NCBI RefSeq assembly: GCF_000472965.1
Contig: NZ_AXAU01000022.1
Coordinates: 1-64,000 of the forward strand
Length of the DNA stretch: 64,000 nucleotides
Reading direction: 5' to 3'
Source of the DNA: Bradyrhizobium murdochi
Lineage (GTDB): Bacteria > Pseudomonadota > Alphaproteobacteria > Rhizobiales > Xanthobacteraceae
The notes below the pieces were generated by a model that was not told the DNA's origin, did not search any database, and was given only the letters and a program-made list of their open reading frames with translations. This document shows positions 17,694 to 27,082 of this stretch, piece after piece; within the stretch, counting starts at the first letter, position 1, and each line of letters starts with the position of its first letter. Both the position numbers and the translations under genes were made by a program.

Positions 17694-18746
17694 TAGTCTT
17701 CCGTTTTCCCTGGCTTGCACAGTACTTTCCCTCCCGAAGCGGCCAATGAGAGCTCCTCAACGTCGCTCGAAAGGGGTCGATTACGGCTTTATTGTCTTAG
17801 ATGAGGCGCATCCGGTATCTGCAAGAGTGCAGCTTGTGACGAAGCCATGGGGCAGATAGGGTGGATGTAATCCGGAGACTCAAAGTGTAGGCTCTTGCTC
17901 ACGTACTTCAGTTTTGCTCGACAGGGGCTGCGTGCATCCGACAATGGTGATAAGCGAACCATGACGAGAGTTCGCTGCGCGATCTTCTCAGTACAGGCTC
18001 GCCACACATATAGGCGGCTCCGGCATCTCCATCTTTGAGGCCGACAATGGCCCGGCATTGGCCTTCAGCGTGATTGACTAGCAAGACCGTCCTGGAGCCG
18101 TCAGGTCTTTTCACATTGCCGCTCCGAGCTACGCCGGCAATCTCTTGCGATGTCGCGCCGATCGTAGTGAGCGAAATTTGCTCCTTGCTTCTGCAACCCA
18201 ATCGACTTTCATGCGTTTGCGCGATCTTGTCGCCATACCAGCTCCCAGGGATCTGTGCGGACAAAAAACCACGCTTCTCGGATTGAGCGCGGCGCGGCCG
18301 GAAGCCGGCGCAACCTATTTTGAGATCTTACAATTTGACGCCACGTGCGATTCAAGTGCTTTTGGGCGGCCGTCGTGTGAATATGTTCAAACTCCCAAGC
18401 GGCCGGGAGCAGCGATGATACGAAAATTGAAAAATGCGCCGCCAGTTCCTCATAGGATCTGGTTCGGGCCGGGCGCGCTTTACTCATCGCCAAGGCCTTA
18501 AAGGCGCCGTCTTGGCGAGCGGCGCAGCTGATCGGTATAGAGTTGCCATTCAGGGCTGATCTTCTCGCCGCCATCATGCGGTTCGCCTCTGGGTAAGAAG
18601 CCGAGCTGCCAAAAAGAGCCGCTATCGAGACAGATAGGGGCGAGGGTGCATGCAGGGCACGAACTCAGGATGCGAGCTGCCTCGGATTGTTCTGATCAGA
18701 ACCTTCTTTCGATATGTGCGCGAATCGCATTTGCTTTAGCGTAAAT
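17694..18746. other. gene-poor 1 kb containing repeat copy A
   Basis: No intact gene was recognised. The stretch includes the 71-bp segment (18329-18399) that has a diverged second copy at 29660-29730. Other open frames here have no identifiable domains. Confidence 0.35.
18329..18399. repeat. dispersed repeat, copy A
   Basis: This 71-bp segment shares TACAAT, ACGTGCGATTCAAG, CGTGTG and AAACTC with 29660-29730 in the same order and spacing, roughly 70% identical by eye. One shared frame gives LTPRAIQVLLGGRRV here and LTLRAIQALARTARV there. It may be the tail of a dispersed, decayed gene or element end. I do not recognise the family. Confidence 0.5.
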
Positions 18747-18998
18747 CTAGCCGCGCTCACGCGCGCTTGCGACCATCTTGGCGTAGGCGGCTTCCCAAGT
18801 TTCGTTGTCCTTGGGGAAGCCAGGCAGGATCGGCACTAAATCAACAGGCACCAGCGCATTGTCCTGGTCAACGAGCGTGATCCCATTCAAGTCTGACGGC
18901 TTAGCGGCATGCGTGCCCTTCAAGACGAGCTTGAACCCGCAAAAATCGAAGCGCTCCGCCAGTTGCACTTCCCCCTCCGGCGAGCATTCTATGATCAT
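18747..18998 (-). CDS. small hypothetical protein (83 aa)
   Basis: The product starts MIIECSPEGEVQLAERFDFCGFKLVLKG behind a TGAAGGATCC ribosome site and has the even composition of a folded soluble protein. No signal peptide or membrane segment is seen. I do not recognise a family. It lies 87 bp downstream of the flavin reductase gene on the same strand and could be cotranscribed with it. Confidence 0.55.
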   Translation of the reverse strand: MIIECSPEGEVQLAERFDFCGFKLVLKGTHAAKPSDLNGITLVDQDNALVPVDLVPILPGFPKDNETWEAAYAKMVASARERG

Positions 18999-19085
18999 AA
19001 ATCGGATCCTTCATTGCGGCTTTCAACATAAGCCTAGCCGTAGAGTTTTCGTTACGAATAGCGATGTTGCGGTGAAAACACGCAC

Positions 19086-19610
19086 TCAGCCGTACAGTAA
19101 CGTTCGAAGCTCCCCACGGAAGTTGATGAGTGGATTGCCTTGAGCTGATCGCGTTGCGACAATCCGGCCGACAAAGATGCCATGGGTGCCGACGACTTGG
19201 TAATGATGCAAGACGCATTCGAGCACACAAACTGCGCTTTGCAGAACCGGTACGTCAAGGACGCCCTGATCCCATGGCGCTGTATCGAAACGGTCGGCAC
19301 CGTTTGCGCCGTGCCGGCCGGCAAAACGCAGTGCGAGGTCCTGCTGATTGCCGCCAAGAAGACTCGCGCCAAAAGTGCCGTTGGCGAGTATCGCGTCGTG
19401 AGTTTCGGAACTGGCATTGATGCCGACCAGCAGGCAGGGAGGCTCCATGCAGATCGAGGTAATAGAGCTGACAGTTAAGCCGCGCCGTCCGTCGGCCGTT
19501 CCGGTCGCTACAATGGACACGCCGCTCGCCAGATTTCGCATGGCTTGGCGAAACTCGATCGCCTCGATGGACCGAATATCGCTTCTACGGGGAGGCGATT
19601 GGCAGCTCAT
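19086..19610 (-). CDS. flavin reductase (FMN-binding split-barrel, HpaC-like)
   Basis: The 174-residue protein has the flavin-reductase pattern: FRQAMRNLASGVSIVAT near the N-terminus, then GLTVSSITSICMEPPCLLVGIN, then FGASLLGGNQQDLALRFAG. It ends with LECVLHHYQVVGTHGIFVGRIV and PLINFRGELRTL. Such enzymes use NAD(P)H to supply reduced FMN/FAD to a partner two-component monooxygenase. No partner oxygenase gene is evident next to it, so it either serves one elsewhere or is left from a reduced pathway. It lies upstream of the 83-aa gene on the same strand, with the acyl-CoA ligase beyond. Confidence 0.85.
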   Translation of the reverse strand: MSCQSPPRRSDIRSIEAIEFRQAMRNLASGVSIVATGTADGRRGLTVSSITSICMEPPCLLVGINASSETHDAILANGTFGASLLGGNQQDLALRFAGRHGANGADRFDTAPWDQGVLDVPVLQSAVCVLECVLHHYQVVGTHGIFVGRIVATRSAQGNPLINFRGELRTLLYG

Positions 19611-19903
19611 AGGCTAGCTCCAGAGTGGCGTTTGACTTCGAACCTTTGAGGCATGCGGAGATTGCGTTGCTTCGCGAAGTGGCCTCCGCGCTGTTCGCGT
19701 TTGGTCGCACCTGTAATCTGACTGATCTGGCGATGCAGCTGAACACAACAGCTGGCTCCGCTTGGATATTAACGTTCGTCGCGCCTCCGCGTCAGATCGA
19801 GTACGTTCTACTTCCTCGTGTCGTAGGGCGGGAACAGCGACGGGCAGGGTGCCAGTACGCCCGAAGGGCTGGCCCTTCGTGATCTGTCCGCGCGGGGCAT
19901 CAT

Positions 19904-20143
19904 TCACTGCAAATTGTTCCTCGGTGGTGACATGGGCGTCGCCCCCGCGCCATTTTGTCTGCCGATACTGTCGAGAAGGCGCTTTTTCCCGGAGATAAGA
20001 CGCTCATCCAGCGTCGTGTGCAACGAAAGCCGCAGCTCAGGCGGGATCGAGTCGTCTGTATCGATCACTTCACGAAGCTTACGAAACATGAGTTCGATCA
20101 CCGCGATCGATGCGAGTACCGTATCTGTCTGCCAAGACATCAT
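19904..20143 (-). CDS. small hypothetical protein (79 aa)
   Basis: MMSWQTDTVLASIAVIELMFRKLREVIDTDD is followed by a Leu/Arg-rich helical tail. It is preceded by AAAGAGGCAAAC. Tandem with and 20 bp downstream of the 64-aa gene at 20163-20357, it probably forms a two-gene unit. No family was recognised and the function is unknown. Confidence 0.45.
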   Translation of the reverse strand: MMSWQTDTVLASIAVIELMFRKLREVIDTDDSIPPELRLSLHTTLDERLISGKKRLLDSIGRQNGAGATPMSPPRNNLQ

Positions 20144-20162
20144 TGTTTGCCTCTTTGGCGCT

Positions 20163-20357
20163 CTAGCGCGAAGCGCGAATCACCGAGCCGCCTATCTTTT
20201 CGATGATCTCGGTGGGGCGCTTCGCACCGGCTCTGGCGATCTGAGCGGCGGTCGATCTGTCCGGCGCCGCCATGGCCTCGATCAGCTCGGCAGGACTGAT
20301 GCGGTTCGCATGCTGCAGCCCGAAAAGCGCGCTGCTCCGAGCATAGACCGCACTCAT
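20163..20357 (-). CDS. small hypothetical protein (64 aa)
   Basis: The product MSAVYARSSALFGLQHANRISPAELIEAMAAPDRS... follows a GGAG placed about 10 bp before the ATG. The sequence is helix-prone and soluble-looking, with no cysteine or signal peptide. It is the first gene of a probable pair with 19904-20143. No family was recognised. Confidence 0.45.
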   Translation of the reverse strand: MSAVYARSSALFGLQHANRISPAELIEAMAAPDRSTAAQIARAGAKRPTEIIEKIGGSVIRASR

Positions 20358-20632
20358 CTGACGAATCTCCGTCTCGATTTTTGAAAAGTTTCCATGATTC
20401 TACCGTTTAAAATCCCTGGGCTAGGGCACCGCTATTTCGTTCAAACGGTGCATTTCGCCTCTCCATCACCAGCTGCACTTATCGGCCCTCTCAAAGCAGG
20501 GGAGACCACGGCTCCGGGCTGACGTGATTGAGTTCCGCGGACCTTCTGAATGCTGAATAGCCGTCGTCGAACAGCGGCGACGCCGAGCAGTATTCGGAGC
20601 GGAGGGAGCTTGGCTGGGCGGTTTTGCGCGCA
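20358..20632. other. intergenic region downstream of trpC
   Basis: There is no gene here. An A/T-rich stretch at about 20380-20420 precedes the small gene pair and may hold its promoter. Confidence 0.3.
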
Positions 20633-21451
20633 TCACTGCGCTCCGGTTGAAACCGCCGCCTCGCGCGAGAGCAGCGCGCGGGTCGCCGCCCTCACATCAG
20701 CCTGCCGCATCAGACTTTCTCCGACCAGGAAGGTCGAAATGCCAAGCCGCGCAAGACGCAGAACATCGCCCTGTGAGCGGATACCGCTTTCGCCGACGAT
20801 CACGCGATTCTTCGGTACGAGCGGCGCCAGCGCCTCGCTGATCGTAAGAGAGGTCTCGAAGGTGCGCAGGTTGCGGTTGTTGATGCCGATCATCGGCGAG
20901 CGAAGTCTTAGCGCCCGATCGATCTCGTCGACGTCGTTGATCTCGATCAGCACATCCATACCATGGGCCATGGCCGCAGCCTCTATCTCACGAGCGGCTT
21001 CGTCTTCGAGCGCCGCCATGATGATCAGGATGCAGTCGGCCCCCTGAGCGCGCGCTTCTGCCACCTGATAGGTGTCGAACAAGAAATCCTTGCGCAGCAC
21101 CGGAAGATATGTTGCCGCGCGCGCCGCGACCATGAAATCAGGGTGCCCCTGGAAGAGGTGCGTGTCCGTCAGGACCGACAGACAGGCCGCGCCGCCCCCT
21201 TCATAGGCCCTGGCTAGCGAGGGCGGATCGAAGTCGCTCCGGATAATGCCTTTGGAGGGAGAGGCCTTTTTGATCTCGGCGATCAGCGCATATTCATCTG
21301 CTGCGTGCTTGTTGCAGATGGCGGCGAGAAAACCCCGCGGGGGCGAGGCCTGCCGCGCAAGCGCTTCGACCTCTGAAAGTGGCAAGGCGCGCTTGGCGGC
21401 TGCGATCTCTTCGCGCTTGTAGGTTTTGATCTTTGTCAAGATATCGGACAT
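20633..21451 (-). CDS. trpC: indole-3-glycerol-phosphate synthase
   Basis: The 272-residue (beta/alpha)8-barrel enzyme converts CdRP to indole-3-glycerol phosphate in tryptophan synthesis. It starts MSDILTKIKTYKREEI and carries the family motifs EIKKASPSKG (catalytic lysine region), LRKDFLFDTYQV, IGINNRNLRTFE and VGESGIRSQ. Length is normal and all core motifs are present, so it looks functional. It lies 16 bp after trpD on the same strand. Finding trpDC without other trp genes on a symbiosis island suggests a duplicate serving a specialised need, or the housekeeping pair captured by the island. Confidence 0.93.
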   Translation of the reverse strand: MSDILTKIKTYKREEIAAAKRALPLSEVEALARQASPPRGFLAAICNKHAADEYALIAEIKKASPSKGIIRSDFDPPSLARAYEGGGAACLSVLTDTHLFQGHPDFMVAARAATYLPVLRKDFLFDTYQVAEARAQGADCILIIMAALEDEAAREIEAAAMAHGMDVLIEINDVDEIDRALRLRSPMIGINNRNLRTFETSLTISEALAPLVPKNRVIVGESGIRSQGDVLRLARLGISTFLVGESLMRQADVRAATRALLSREAAVSTGAQ

Positions 21452-21467
21452 CGGTTAGGCTCGGCTG

Positions 21468-22481
21468 TTAAGCGTTGGATACTGCGATTAGGTGTTTCAA
21501 TCGCGCCGCCGCGGCACCGCTACCAAGCGATTTCTGGCCAAGAGCGACGCCTTCCTTCAAGGTTTTGGCACGGCCGGCCACGATCAATGCCGCGGCCGCA
21601 TTGAGAAGCGCGATATCGCGATACGGGCTTGGGGTGCCGTCGAGCACGTTTTGCAGCGCCACTGCATTGGCATCGGCATCGCCGCCCTTCAGTGCCCCGC
21701 TGGCGCAGCGGGGGAGACCGGCCTGTTCCGGGGTCACTTCGAAGGTGCGGATCTCGCCGGTCTCAAGCGAGGCAACAAAGGTCGGGCCGGTCAAGGTGAG
21801 CTCATCAAGTCCGTCCAAGCCGTGCACCACCCACACCGACTCAGCGCCAAGAGTCTTCAACACTTGCGCCAAAGGCAGCACCCACTGCCGCGAAAACACC
21901 CCAACTATCTGTCGCTTGACGCCCGCGGGATTGCACAGCGGTCCGAGCAGATTGAAGATGGTGCGGGTCGCAAGCTCAAGCCGGGTCGGCCAAACGTGCT
22001 TCATAGCGGGATGATGGACCGGCGCAAACATGAAGCCGATGCCGGCTTCACGCACGCAGCGAGCGATGTCTTCAGGGGCGATGTCGATCCTCACACCGAG
22101 CGATGCCAACACGTCAGCAGCGCCCGAGCGCGAGGACAGTGCGCGGTTGCCATGTTTGGCCACCCGCACACCAGCACCAGCGACGATCAAAGCGGCGCAG
22201 GTCGACACGTTGACCGAGCCCGAAGCGTCGCCGCCAGTACCGACAATGTCGACGCAATCGTGCGGCGCATTGACTCGCAGCATCTTACTCCGCATCGCGG
22301 AAGCGGCGCCGGCAATTTCGTCCACCGTCTCGCCGCGCACCCGCAGAGCCATCAGAAGTCCGCCCATCTGCGAGGGTGTGGCTTCGCCCGACATCATGCT
22401 GTCAAAAGCTGATGCCGTCTCCTCGCAGGTCAACGTGGCGCCACTGGCGACCTTGCCAATAATCGATTTGAAGGCGTCCAT
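21468..22481 (-). CDS. trpD: anthranilate phosphoribosyltransferase
   Basis: TrpD (337 residues) transfers phosphoribosyl from PRPP to anthranilate. The glycine-rich PRPP site GTGGDASGSVNVST is near residue 81, KHGNRALSSRSGAAD follows near 114, and the late helix motif GGDADANAVAL is intact. It is the upstream gene of the trpDC pair. About 34 bp before the ATG there is TGGCGAAACGCTCGCA, which has GG-N10-GC spacing but a poor -12 element (TCGC). I regard sigma-54 control as unproven. Confidence 0.93.
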   Translation of the reverse strand: MDAFKSIIGKVASGATLTCEETASAFDSMMSGEATPSQMGGLLMALRVRGETVDEIAGAASAMRSKMLRVNAPHDCVDIVGTGGDASGSVNVSTCAALIVAGAGVRVAKHGNRALSSRSGAADVLASLGVRIDIAPEDIARCVREAGIGFMFAPVHHPAMKHVWPTRLELATRTIFNLLGPLCNPAGVKRQIVGVFSRQWVLPLAQVLKTLGAESVWVVHGLDGLDELTLTGPTFVASLETGEIRTFEVTPEQAGLPRCASGALKGGDADANAVALQNVLDGTPSPYRDIALLNAAAALIVAGRAKTLKEGVALGQKSLGSGAAAARLKHLIAVSNA

Positions 22482-23594
22482 CGTGCTTTCGAACGTGGTT
22501 AGTTGTAGCTATTGCGAGCGTTTCGCCAGGGCGAAGGTAGCTCCCATGTTCCAGCTTAGTGACAAAGGCCGCGCTGTTTGTCGCACAACATGGGGTGAGG
22601 CTCTTCTTTCAGCTCTTTGCCCTCGTCGGATGCGAAATCGACAGGCGACATGATCTGCCAGCCGTCCGGCTTCATCAGCGGAAGGTCGATTCAATTGGCA
22701 TTCATGCGCACGGCGACCCGGCTGGCGGGTCAGCCGGTACCCATGGCTTGCGTGGCGTAGGTTTGGTCATAATTGATTCCTACAACCTGACGCAGCGTCA
22801 GGTTCAATCCCTTTTAGTGGCTTGGCTGAAACAATTACGCCGTCCCAATATGCAATCTCGCGCCTTCCAGAGTGACGGGGACGCAAGCGATCAAGTGCAG
22901 CCCGCCGCCGTCTGAGAAACCACTTCCCAAGGTAGTTATCTGACATTGAAACACGGTCGGCGGGTGTTTCCAGGCCGACCAGGACGACCGAGAAATCTTG
23001 GCGGCCAAGGAGCGGGCCCGTGCGCGGCGGCCACGAGTGCAGCCGTCCCCGCGCAAATCGTGACGCTTTCCGACATTCATGCTGGCTATCGAACCGATCG
23101 AGATCGACGCCAAATTAAGCCTTCAGGACAGACTCAAGAACTCATCCTCCCTTGGGCTGACGAACATGGCTGGACGACTATCGCCGACAACAGCCGTACG
23201 GCCCGTACGTTAATAGTTATCCTAAGATGCTTCTCATCGAGATCGTCACGGCACCTAGCGTTGTCGTGCCAGATGGGCTCGAGACGAGGGTGCAATCGTC
23301 ATCAGGAGCGTCCACAGACGATCGCGATCGCTTACCGGCTGCTCACGACAAAGATTCGGCACAGGCAGGCGCGAAGTCGAGAACTCGTAGCAGTCGCTAG
23401 GCAGTGTCTGGAAGTCCTTTAGCTTCTGGATCTCGATGCCACTCGCTCGACCTGCCGCTTCAGATCGGTGATAGCGGCGTGAAGCCTCGCATTACGATCA
23501 CGCACCGCCTCGATAGTCCCCGTTTTTCGGCGCGCGGGATGTCTGGTCTGCGGGCTTAGAACGGTGTGGTTCATGGGCGGGTCAGTCTTCGTTT
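22482..23594. other. gene-poor 1.1 kb with one palindromic site
   Basis: No intact gene was recognised. Open frames on the plus strand at 22559-22915 and 22946-23422 lack protein character. The one clear structure is the palindrome at 22784-22804. Confidence 0.35.
22784..22804. promoter_or_regulatory. MerR-type operator-like palindrome
   Basis: The 9-bp arms AACCTGACG and CGTCAGGTT are perfect inverted repeats around CAG. A TTGATT -35-like hexamer sits just upstream at 22773-22778. This arrangement resembles sites for MerR-family regulators inside a long spacer. No intact gene follows on either strand, so the controlled gene seems lost. Confidence 0.45.
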
Positions 23595-23843
23595 TCAGCT
23601 GCGCGTGATCGTTAGACCAGCATTCTCCAAGGCATCCAGGATCTTGCCCGCATCAGCCGGCGCGTCGTGTTGGTGCTCGCCAGTCAGGGCGCCGGCAATA
23701 ACCGCGTACGCCTCCTCGCGCTCGGCCGGCTTGTGCACAGTATATTCGCCGCAGACATTGCAGGCGATCATCGGTCGACCGCTCCAGGGATCATGTGACG
23801 CGATTTCGCACCAGTCATCGGAGTTGCATTTCGGGCACTGCAT
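23595..23843 (-). CDS. small zinc-ribbon-like protein (82 aa)
   Basis: The start is taken at the ATG (MQCPKCNSDDWCEI), which follows AGGAGCCCTCGCCC; the longer frame begins with TTG and is less likely. CPKC near the N-terminus and CNVC about 25 residues later form a four-cysteine zinc ribbon. The C-terminal part is helical (GKILDALENAGLTITRS). The role is unknown; it may be a phage- or island-borne regulatory protein. It lies 66 bp downstream of the membrane protein gene on the same strand. Confidence 0.55.
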   Translation of the reverse strand: MQCPKCNSDDWCEIASHDPWSGRPMIACNVCGEYTVHKPAEREEAYAVIAGALTGEHQHDAPADAGKILDALENAGLTITRS

Positions 23844-23909
23844 GGGCGAGGGCTCCTGGCAGTTCTCAGCGAGCTCGGTTCTAGTCAAGTCCAAAGGCGG
23901 TTGGGCAGC

Positions 23910-24452
23910 TCATCTCTGCAGAAGCATTGGGAGTGTGGAGCTCGCCTCGGCCATTCCAGAAGCGAATAAAGCTAGCGAGGCCAGCGCGGAAATAAACGAA
24001 CAGACGTGGCAAATGCGCGCGGCGTTCGCAGCGCGCAAGCGGCGCGCCTCTTGGATCCGTTGTGGCTCACAAGTCCTGAGCCTCGAAACCGCCATTTCAG
24101 CAGCGGCGCCGGCGAACATTGCAAGGAAAGCGAGCGCAGCCCCCAACGCGAAGTACATCGCTGCTGAAGAGAGGCCGCCGATAAGGCTCAGATCGATTGT
24201 GGCCCTGGTTGCTACGCCTTCGAGAGATGACAAGACTGCAAGCCCAGCTCCACAGTTGATCAATATCAGAGCGCGAAGCGCAACCGGGACTGAATCGAGG
24301 GCAGCCTCTCTGACAAATCTGCGAACTTGGACCTTGCGAGGGGCGCGCTGAGTATCTTCGCGGTTCAGGCCGTGATGCCATTTCCCGTCTTTTACCGCCT
24401 GCCCTTGATCGAAGTGTTCTTCAAATGTTGATTGTTTGTTGGACTTGTCCAC
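23910..24452 (-). CDS. hypothetical membrane protein (180 aa)
   Basis: The N-terminal 60 residues are hydrophilic (MDKSNKQSTFEEHFDQGQ...). They are followed by a hydrophobic helix at about 60-78 (ALRALILINCGAGLAVLSSL), a second at 90-120 (GGLSSAAMYFALGAALAFLAMFAG), and a third near 150-170. The layout suggests a three-helix inner-membrane protein with a cytoplasmic N-terminus. No catalytic motif is visible and no family was recognised. Confidence 0.5.
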   Translation of the reverse strand: MDKSNKQSTFEEHFDQGQAVKDGKWHHGLNREDTQRAPRKVQVRRFVREAALDSVPVALRALILINCGAGLAVLSSLEGVATRATIDLSLIGGLSSAAMYFALGAALAFLAMFAGAAAEMAVSRLRTCEPQRIQEARRLRAANAARICHVCSFISALASLALFASGMAEASSTLPMLLQR

Positions 24453-24968
24453 TAGATGTGCTCCTCGGTCCGTTCGGGGCGACGAGAACGTCGCTTCGCG
24501 CGCTTGGGTCGCGGGATTCGATCCTTTGAGAGGCGAAAGCTAGTCGGGCCCCAAAGGCGATAGGCGCAAGCTGCGTGCTTGAGACAGAAAATCGCGTTCG
24601 CTCAAGGACAGATCTGCCTCGTCGGAAGCTCATGAATCCCATTCGTGTGATGACGGCGTGCTAGCACAGAACCGTTTCTGAAACCGGTCGGCCGTGCTTG
24701 CGTCAAACTTCGCTGATGCATCAGCGCCTCAGTGGTCGCCACCGGAGTTCGAATTCGGTCTCCTCTAGCTGCATCGAAAGTGTCGATACTGGAGCATATT
24801 GAGTTCAGATCCGGCTCTCATCGGCTGAAGACAGCGGCGAAGGTGATGCGTCTCACTTAATCTTCCTTTCCGTGAGTGTGGAGGTAGACCCAGCCGCCGA
24901 TTTGGAAGCCAGTCAAATCGAAGGATCGGCATGATCAGCGCCTTCTCGCTTTGCGCCTGATCCGATCG
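24453..24968. other. intergenic region
   Basis: No gene was recognised in these 516 bp between the membrane-protein gene and the carboxylase operon. It should include the 3' end and any terminator of the carboxylase transcript, but I saw no clear hairpin. Confidence 0.3.
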
Positions 24969-26576
24969 CTACATTCTGAAGACGCCGTAACGTGGCGCCT
25001 CGATGGGAGTATTGAGCGAAGCGCTCAGGACGATTGCGAGCGCGTTTCTGGTGTCGACGGGATCAAGAATGCCGTCGTCCCAGATTTCGGAAGTTGCATA
25101 GTAGGCGCTCGATCGTTCCCGATACTCTTCGACAATAGGCTCTCGAATGGCCGTCAAATCTTGTTCCGATAAGCGTCCACCCGCCCGGGCCAATTGTCTT
25201 GCCTTGATATGGGTAAGCACGCCTGCCGCTTGCTCTGCACCCATCGCTGAAATCTGAGACTGCGGCCAGGAGAACATAAAGCGTGAATCGAAAGCTCGTC
25301 CCGCCATGGCGAATGTCCCCGCTCCGTGGGAGCGGTTGCAAATAACCGTGAATTTAGGCACCGACGCTCCAGAGACGGCCATGATCAGCTTGGCGCCATC
25401 CTTGGTGATGCCCCGCCGTTCGTATTCGCGGCCGACCATGAAACCCGTGATATTCTGCAGAAACAGCAGGGGCGTCCGATTCTTGTCGCACAATTGGATG
25501 AAGTGAGCGCCCTTCAGCGCGCTATCGCTGAACAGTGCGCCGTTGTTTGCAATAAGCCCCATCTGATATCCATAAAGGCGCGCGAAGCCGCACACCAAAG
25601 ACTGGCCATAGCGAGGCTGGTATTCGTGGAATCGGCTGCCGTCGACCAGACGGGCGATAATCTCCCGCATGTCAAACTGCACTCGAGGATCCCTGGGAAG
25701 AATGCCGTACAACTCAGACGCATCGTAAGCGGGCGGCTCCGGAGCGACTCTATTGATCGAGGCTTTCGTAGCAGGATTGAAGCCAGCGACAATGTCCCGC
25801 GCGATGGCAATCGCGTGCATTTCGGAGTTTGCGAAATAGTCACTCGTTCCAGACACGCTGGTATGCATATGAGCGCCGCCAAGCTCTTCGACGGATACCG
25901 TTTCGCCCGTGGCCGCTTTCACGACTGGGGGCCCCCCTAGAAAAATCGCGCCCGTTCCCTCCACGATGATGTTGTAGTCGCTAAGCGCGGGGACGTACGC
26001 CCCTCCTGCGGTGCAATGACCCATTGCGATGGCGACTTGCGGCACTCCCATCTTCGAGAGAATGGACTGATTGCGGAAGATTCGCCCGGCGTAGTATCGA
26101 TCGGCGAAGAACTCCGCCTGCAAAGGCAGAAATCCACCAGCACAGTCGCACAGATGAACAACAGGTAAACGGTTCTCGATCGCGATGTCCAAGGCCCGCA
26201 CGATCTTCTTGACAGACAGGGGATACCATGCGCCGCTCTTCACGCTAGCGTCATCGGCGTGAACAATGACTTCGTGACCCGCTACGATGCCGATGCCGAC
26301 GACCTGCGCTGCGCCAGGCACCTCGCCGTCGTAAGCCTTGTTAGCTGCTAGAGTCGAAAGCTCGAGGAACGGCGTTTCTGGATCGAGCAAAGCCTCGATA
26401 CGATCCCGTACAAACAGTTTGTTCTGCCGGCGCAGGCGCTCAAGTTCCCGTTCAGTGCGGTTGAAGCGGACGGTACGTTGTCGTTCCTTCAATTCGGCCG
26501 CGAGTCGTTTGTTATGGAGTTGGTTGAGGCGAAATTCGTGGGATTTGACATCCACTGCAGAAGCGATTCGCTGCAT
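24969..26576 (-). CDS. acyl-CoA carboxylase, carboxyltransferase subunit
   Basis: The 535-residue protein has the two carboxyltransferase half-domains of methylcrotonyl/geranyl/propionyl-type enzymes. The N-terminal acyl-CoA part has LCDCAGGFLPLQAEFFADR, AMGHCTAGGAYVPALSDY and GAIFLGGPPVVKAATGE. The C-terminal part has LLFLQNITGFMVGREYERRG, the methylcrotonyl-CoA carboxylase-type motif. Overall it most resembles MccB/LiuB. It is the third gene of an operon with the biotin carboxylase and biotin carrier, one base after the carrier stop. It probably carboxylates a branched-chain or terpenoid-derived acyl-CoA; the exact substrate needs assay. Confidence 0.88.
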   Translation of the reverse strand: MQRIASAVDVKSHEFRLNQLHNKRLAAELKERQRTVRFNRTERELERLRRQNKLFVRDRIEALLDPETPFLELSTLAANKAYDGEVPGAAQVVGIGIVAGHEVIVHADDASVKSGAWYPLSVKKIVRALDIAIENRLPVVHLCDCAGGFLPLQAEFFADRYYAGRIFRNQSILSKMGVPQVAIAMGHCTAGGAYVPALSDYNIIVEGTGAIFLGGPPVVKAATGETVSVEELGGAHMHTSVSGTSDYFANSEMHAIAIARDIVAGFNPATKASINRVAPEPPAYDASELYGILPRDPRVQFDMREIIARLVDGSRFHEYQPRYGQSLVCGFARLYGYQMGLIANNGALFSDSALKGAHFIQLCDKNRTPLLFLQNITGFMVGREYERRGITKDGAKLIMAVSGASVPKFTVICNRSHGAGTFAMAGRAFDSRFMFSWPQSQISAMGAEQAAGVLTHIKARQLARAGGRLSEQDLTAIREPIVEEYRERSSAYYATSEIWDDGILDPVDTRNALAIVLSASLNTPIEAPRYGVFRM

Positions 26577-26577
26577 C

Positions 26578-27081
26578 TCAACGCCCTTGCTCGCAGAGCG
26601 TAACCAGCACTGCGTCTTGCTCGAAGCTTTCGCCTTCGTTGAAGTGAATCCGGTCGATCACCCCGTCTCCTGGAGAGCGTATGATGGTTTCCAACTTCAT
26701 GCTCTCGATTATCATCAGCGGCGTGCCTACGGAAACGGCTTGGCCAGGCGAAACGCTGGTCGTAACGACGAGGCCAGGCATCGGCGCGCGAGCCATCCGA
26801 TGACGTTGCTTATTGTTCGCGCAAGCGAGCGTTCTCAACGCGTCGCGGTAGTGCAAAATGCGCGTCCTGCCGCGAATATGCACGTGAATAACATCGCCGT
26901 CGATGGCAAACCTAACCGGTTCGCTTTCGCCAGCGATGGTAAGGACGCCGCAACCCTCGGATTGCTGGGAGAGCGCGATTGGAGCAATCACTTCATTGCT
27001 CAAGCAAAGCCGATAGTCCTGTTGGCAACGTGAAAGCGATAGCTGATAAGCTACGCCATCAACTTCAAAAGAGTGGTTCAC
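26578..27081 (-). CDS. biotin carboxyl carrier protein of the carboxylase
   Basis: This is a stand-alone carrier of about 167 residues starting at the GTG after the carboxylase stop (GGAGAAACTGAC-GTG), reading VNHSFEVDG. The C-terminal biotinyl domain (MARAPMPGLVVTTSVSPGQ onwards) has the biotin lysine in IESMKLE, a variant of the usual EAMKM. The N-terminal 85 residues probably form the barrel linking carrier and enzyme, which in many acyl-CoA carboxylases is fused to the biotin carboxylase. Here the alpha subunit is therefore split into two genes. A longer start inside the upstream gene (27111) is possible but lacks a ribosome site as good. Confidence 0.8.
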   Translation of the reverse strand: MNHSFEVDGVAYQLSLSRCQQDYRLCLSNEVIAPIALSQQSEGCGVLTIAGESEPVRFAIDGDVIHVHIRGRTRILHYRDALRTLACANNKQRHRMARAPMPGLVVTTSVSPGQAVSVGTPLMIIESMKLETIIRSPGDGVIDRIHFNEGESFEQDAVLVTLCEQGR

Positions 27082-27082
27082 G

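Noticed and set aside
22512..22531. Sigma-54 promoter for trpD
   Set aside because: GG-N10-GC spacing is met, but the -12 element is TCGC and the element is very close to the start codon.
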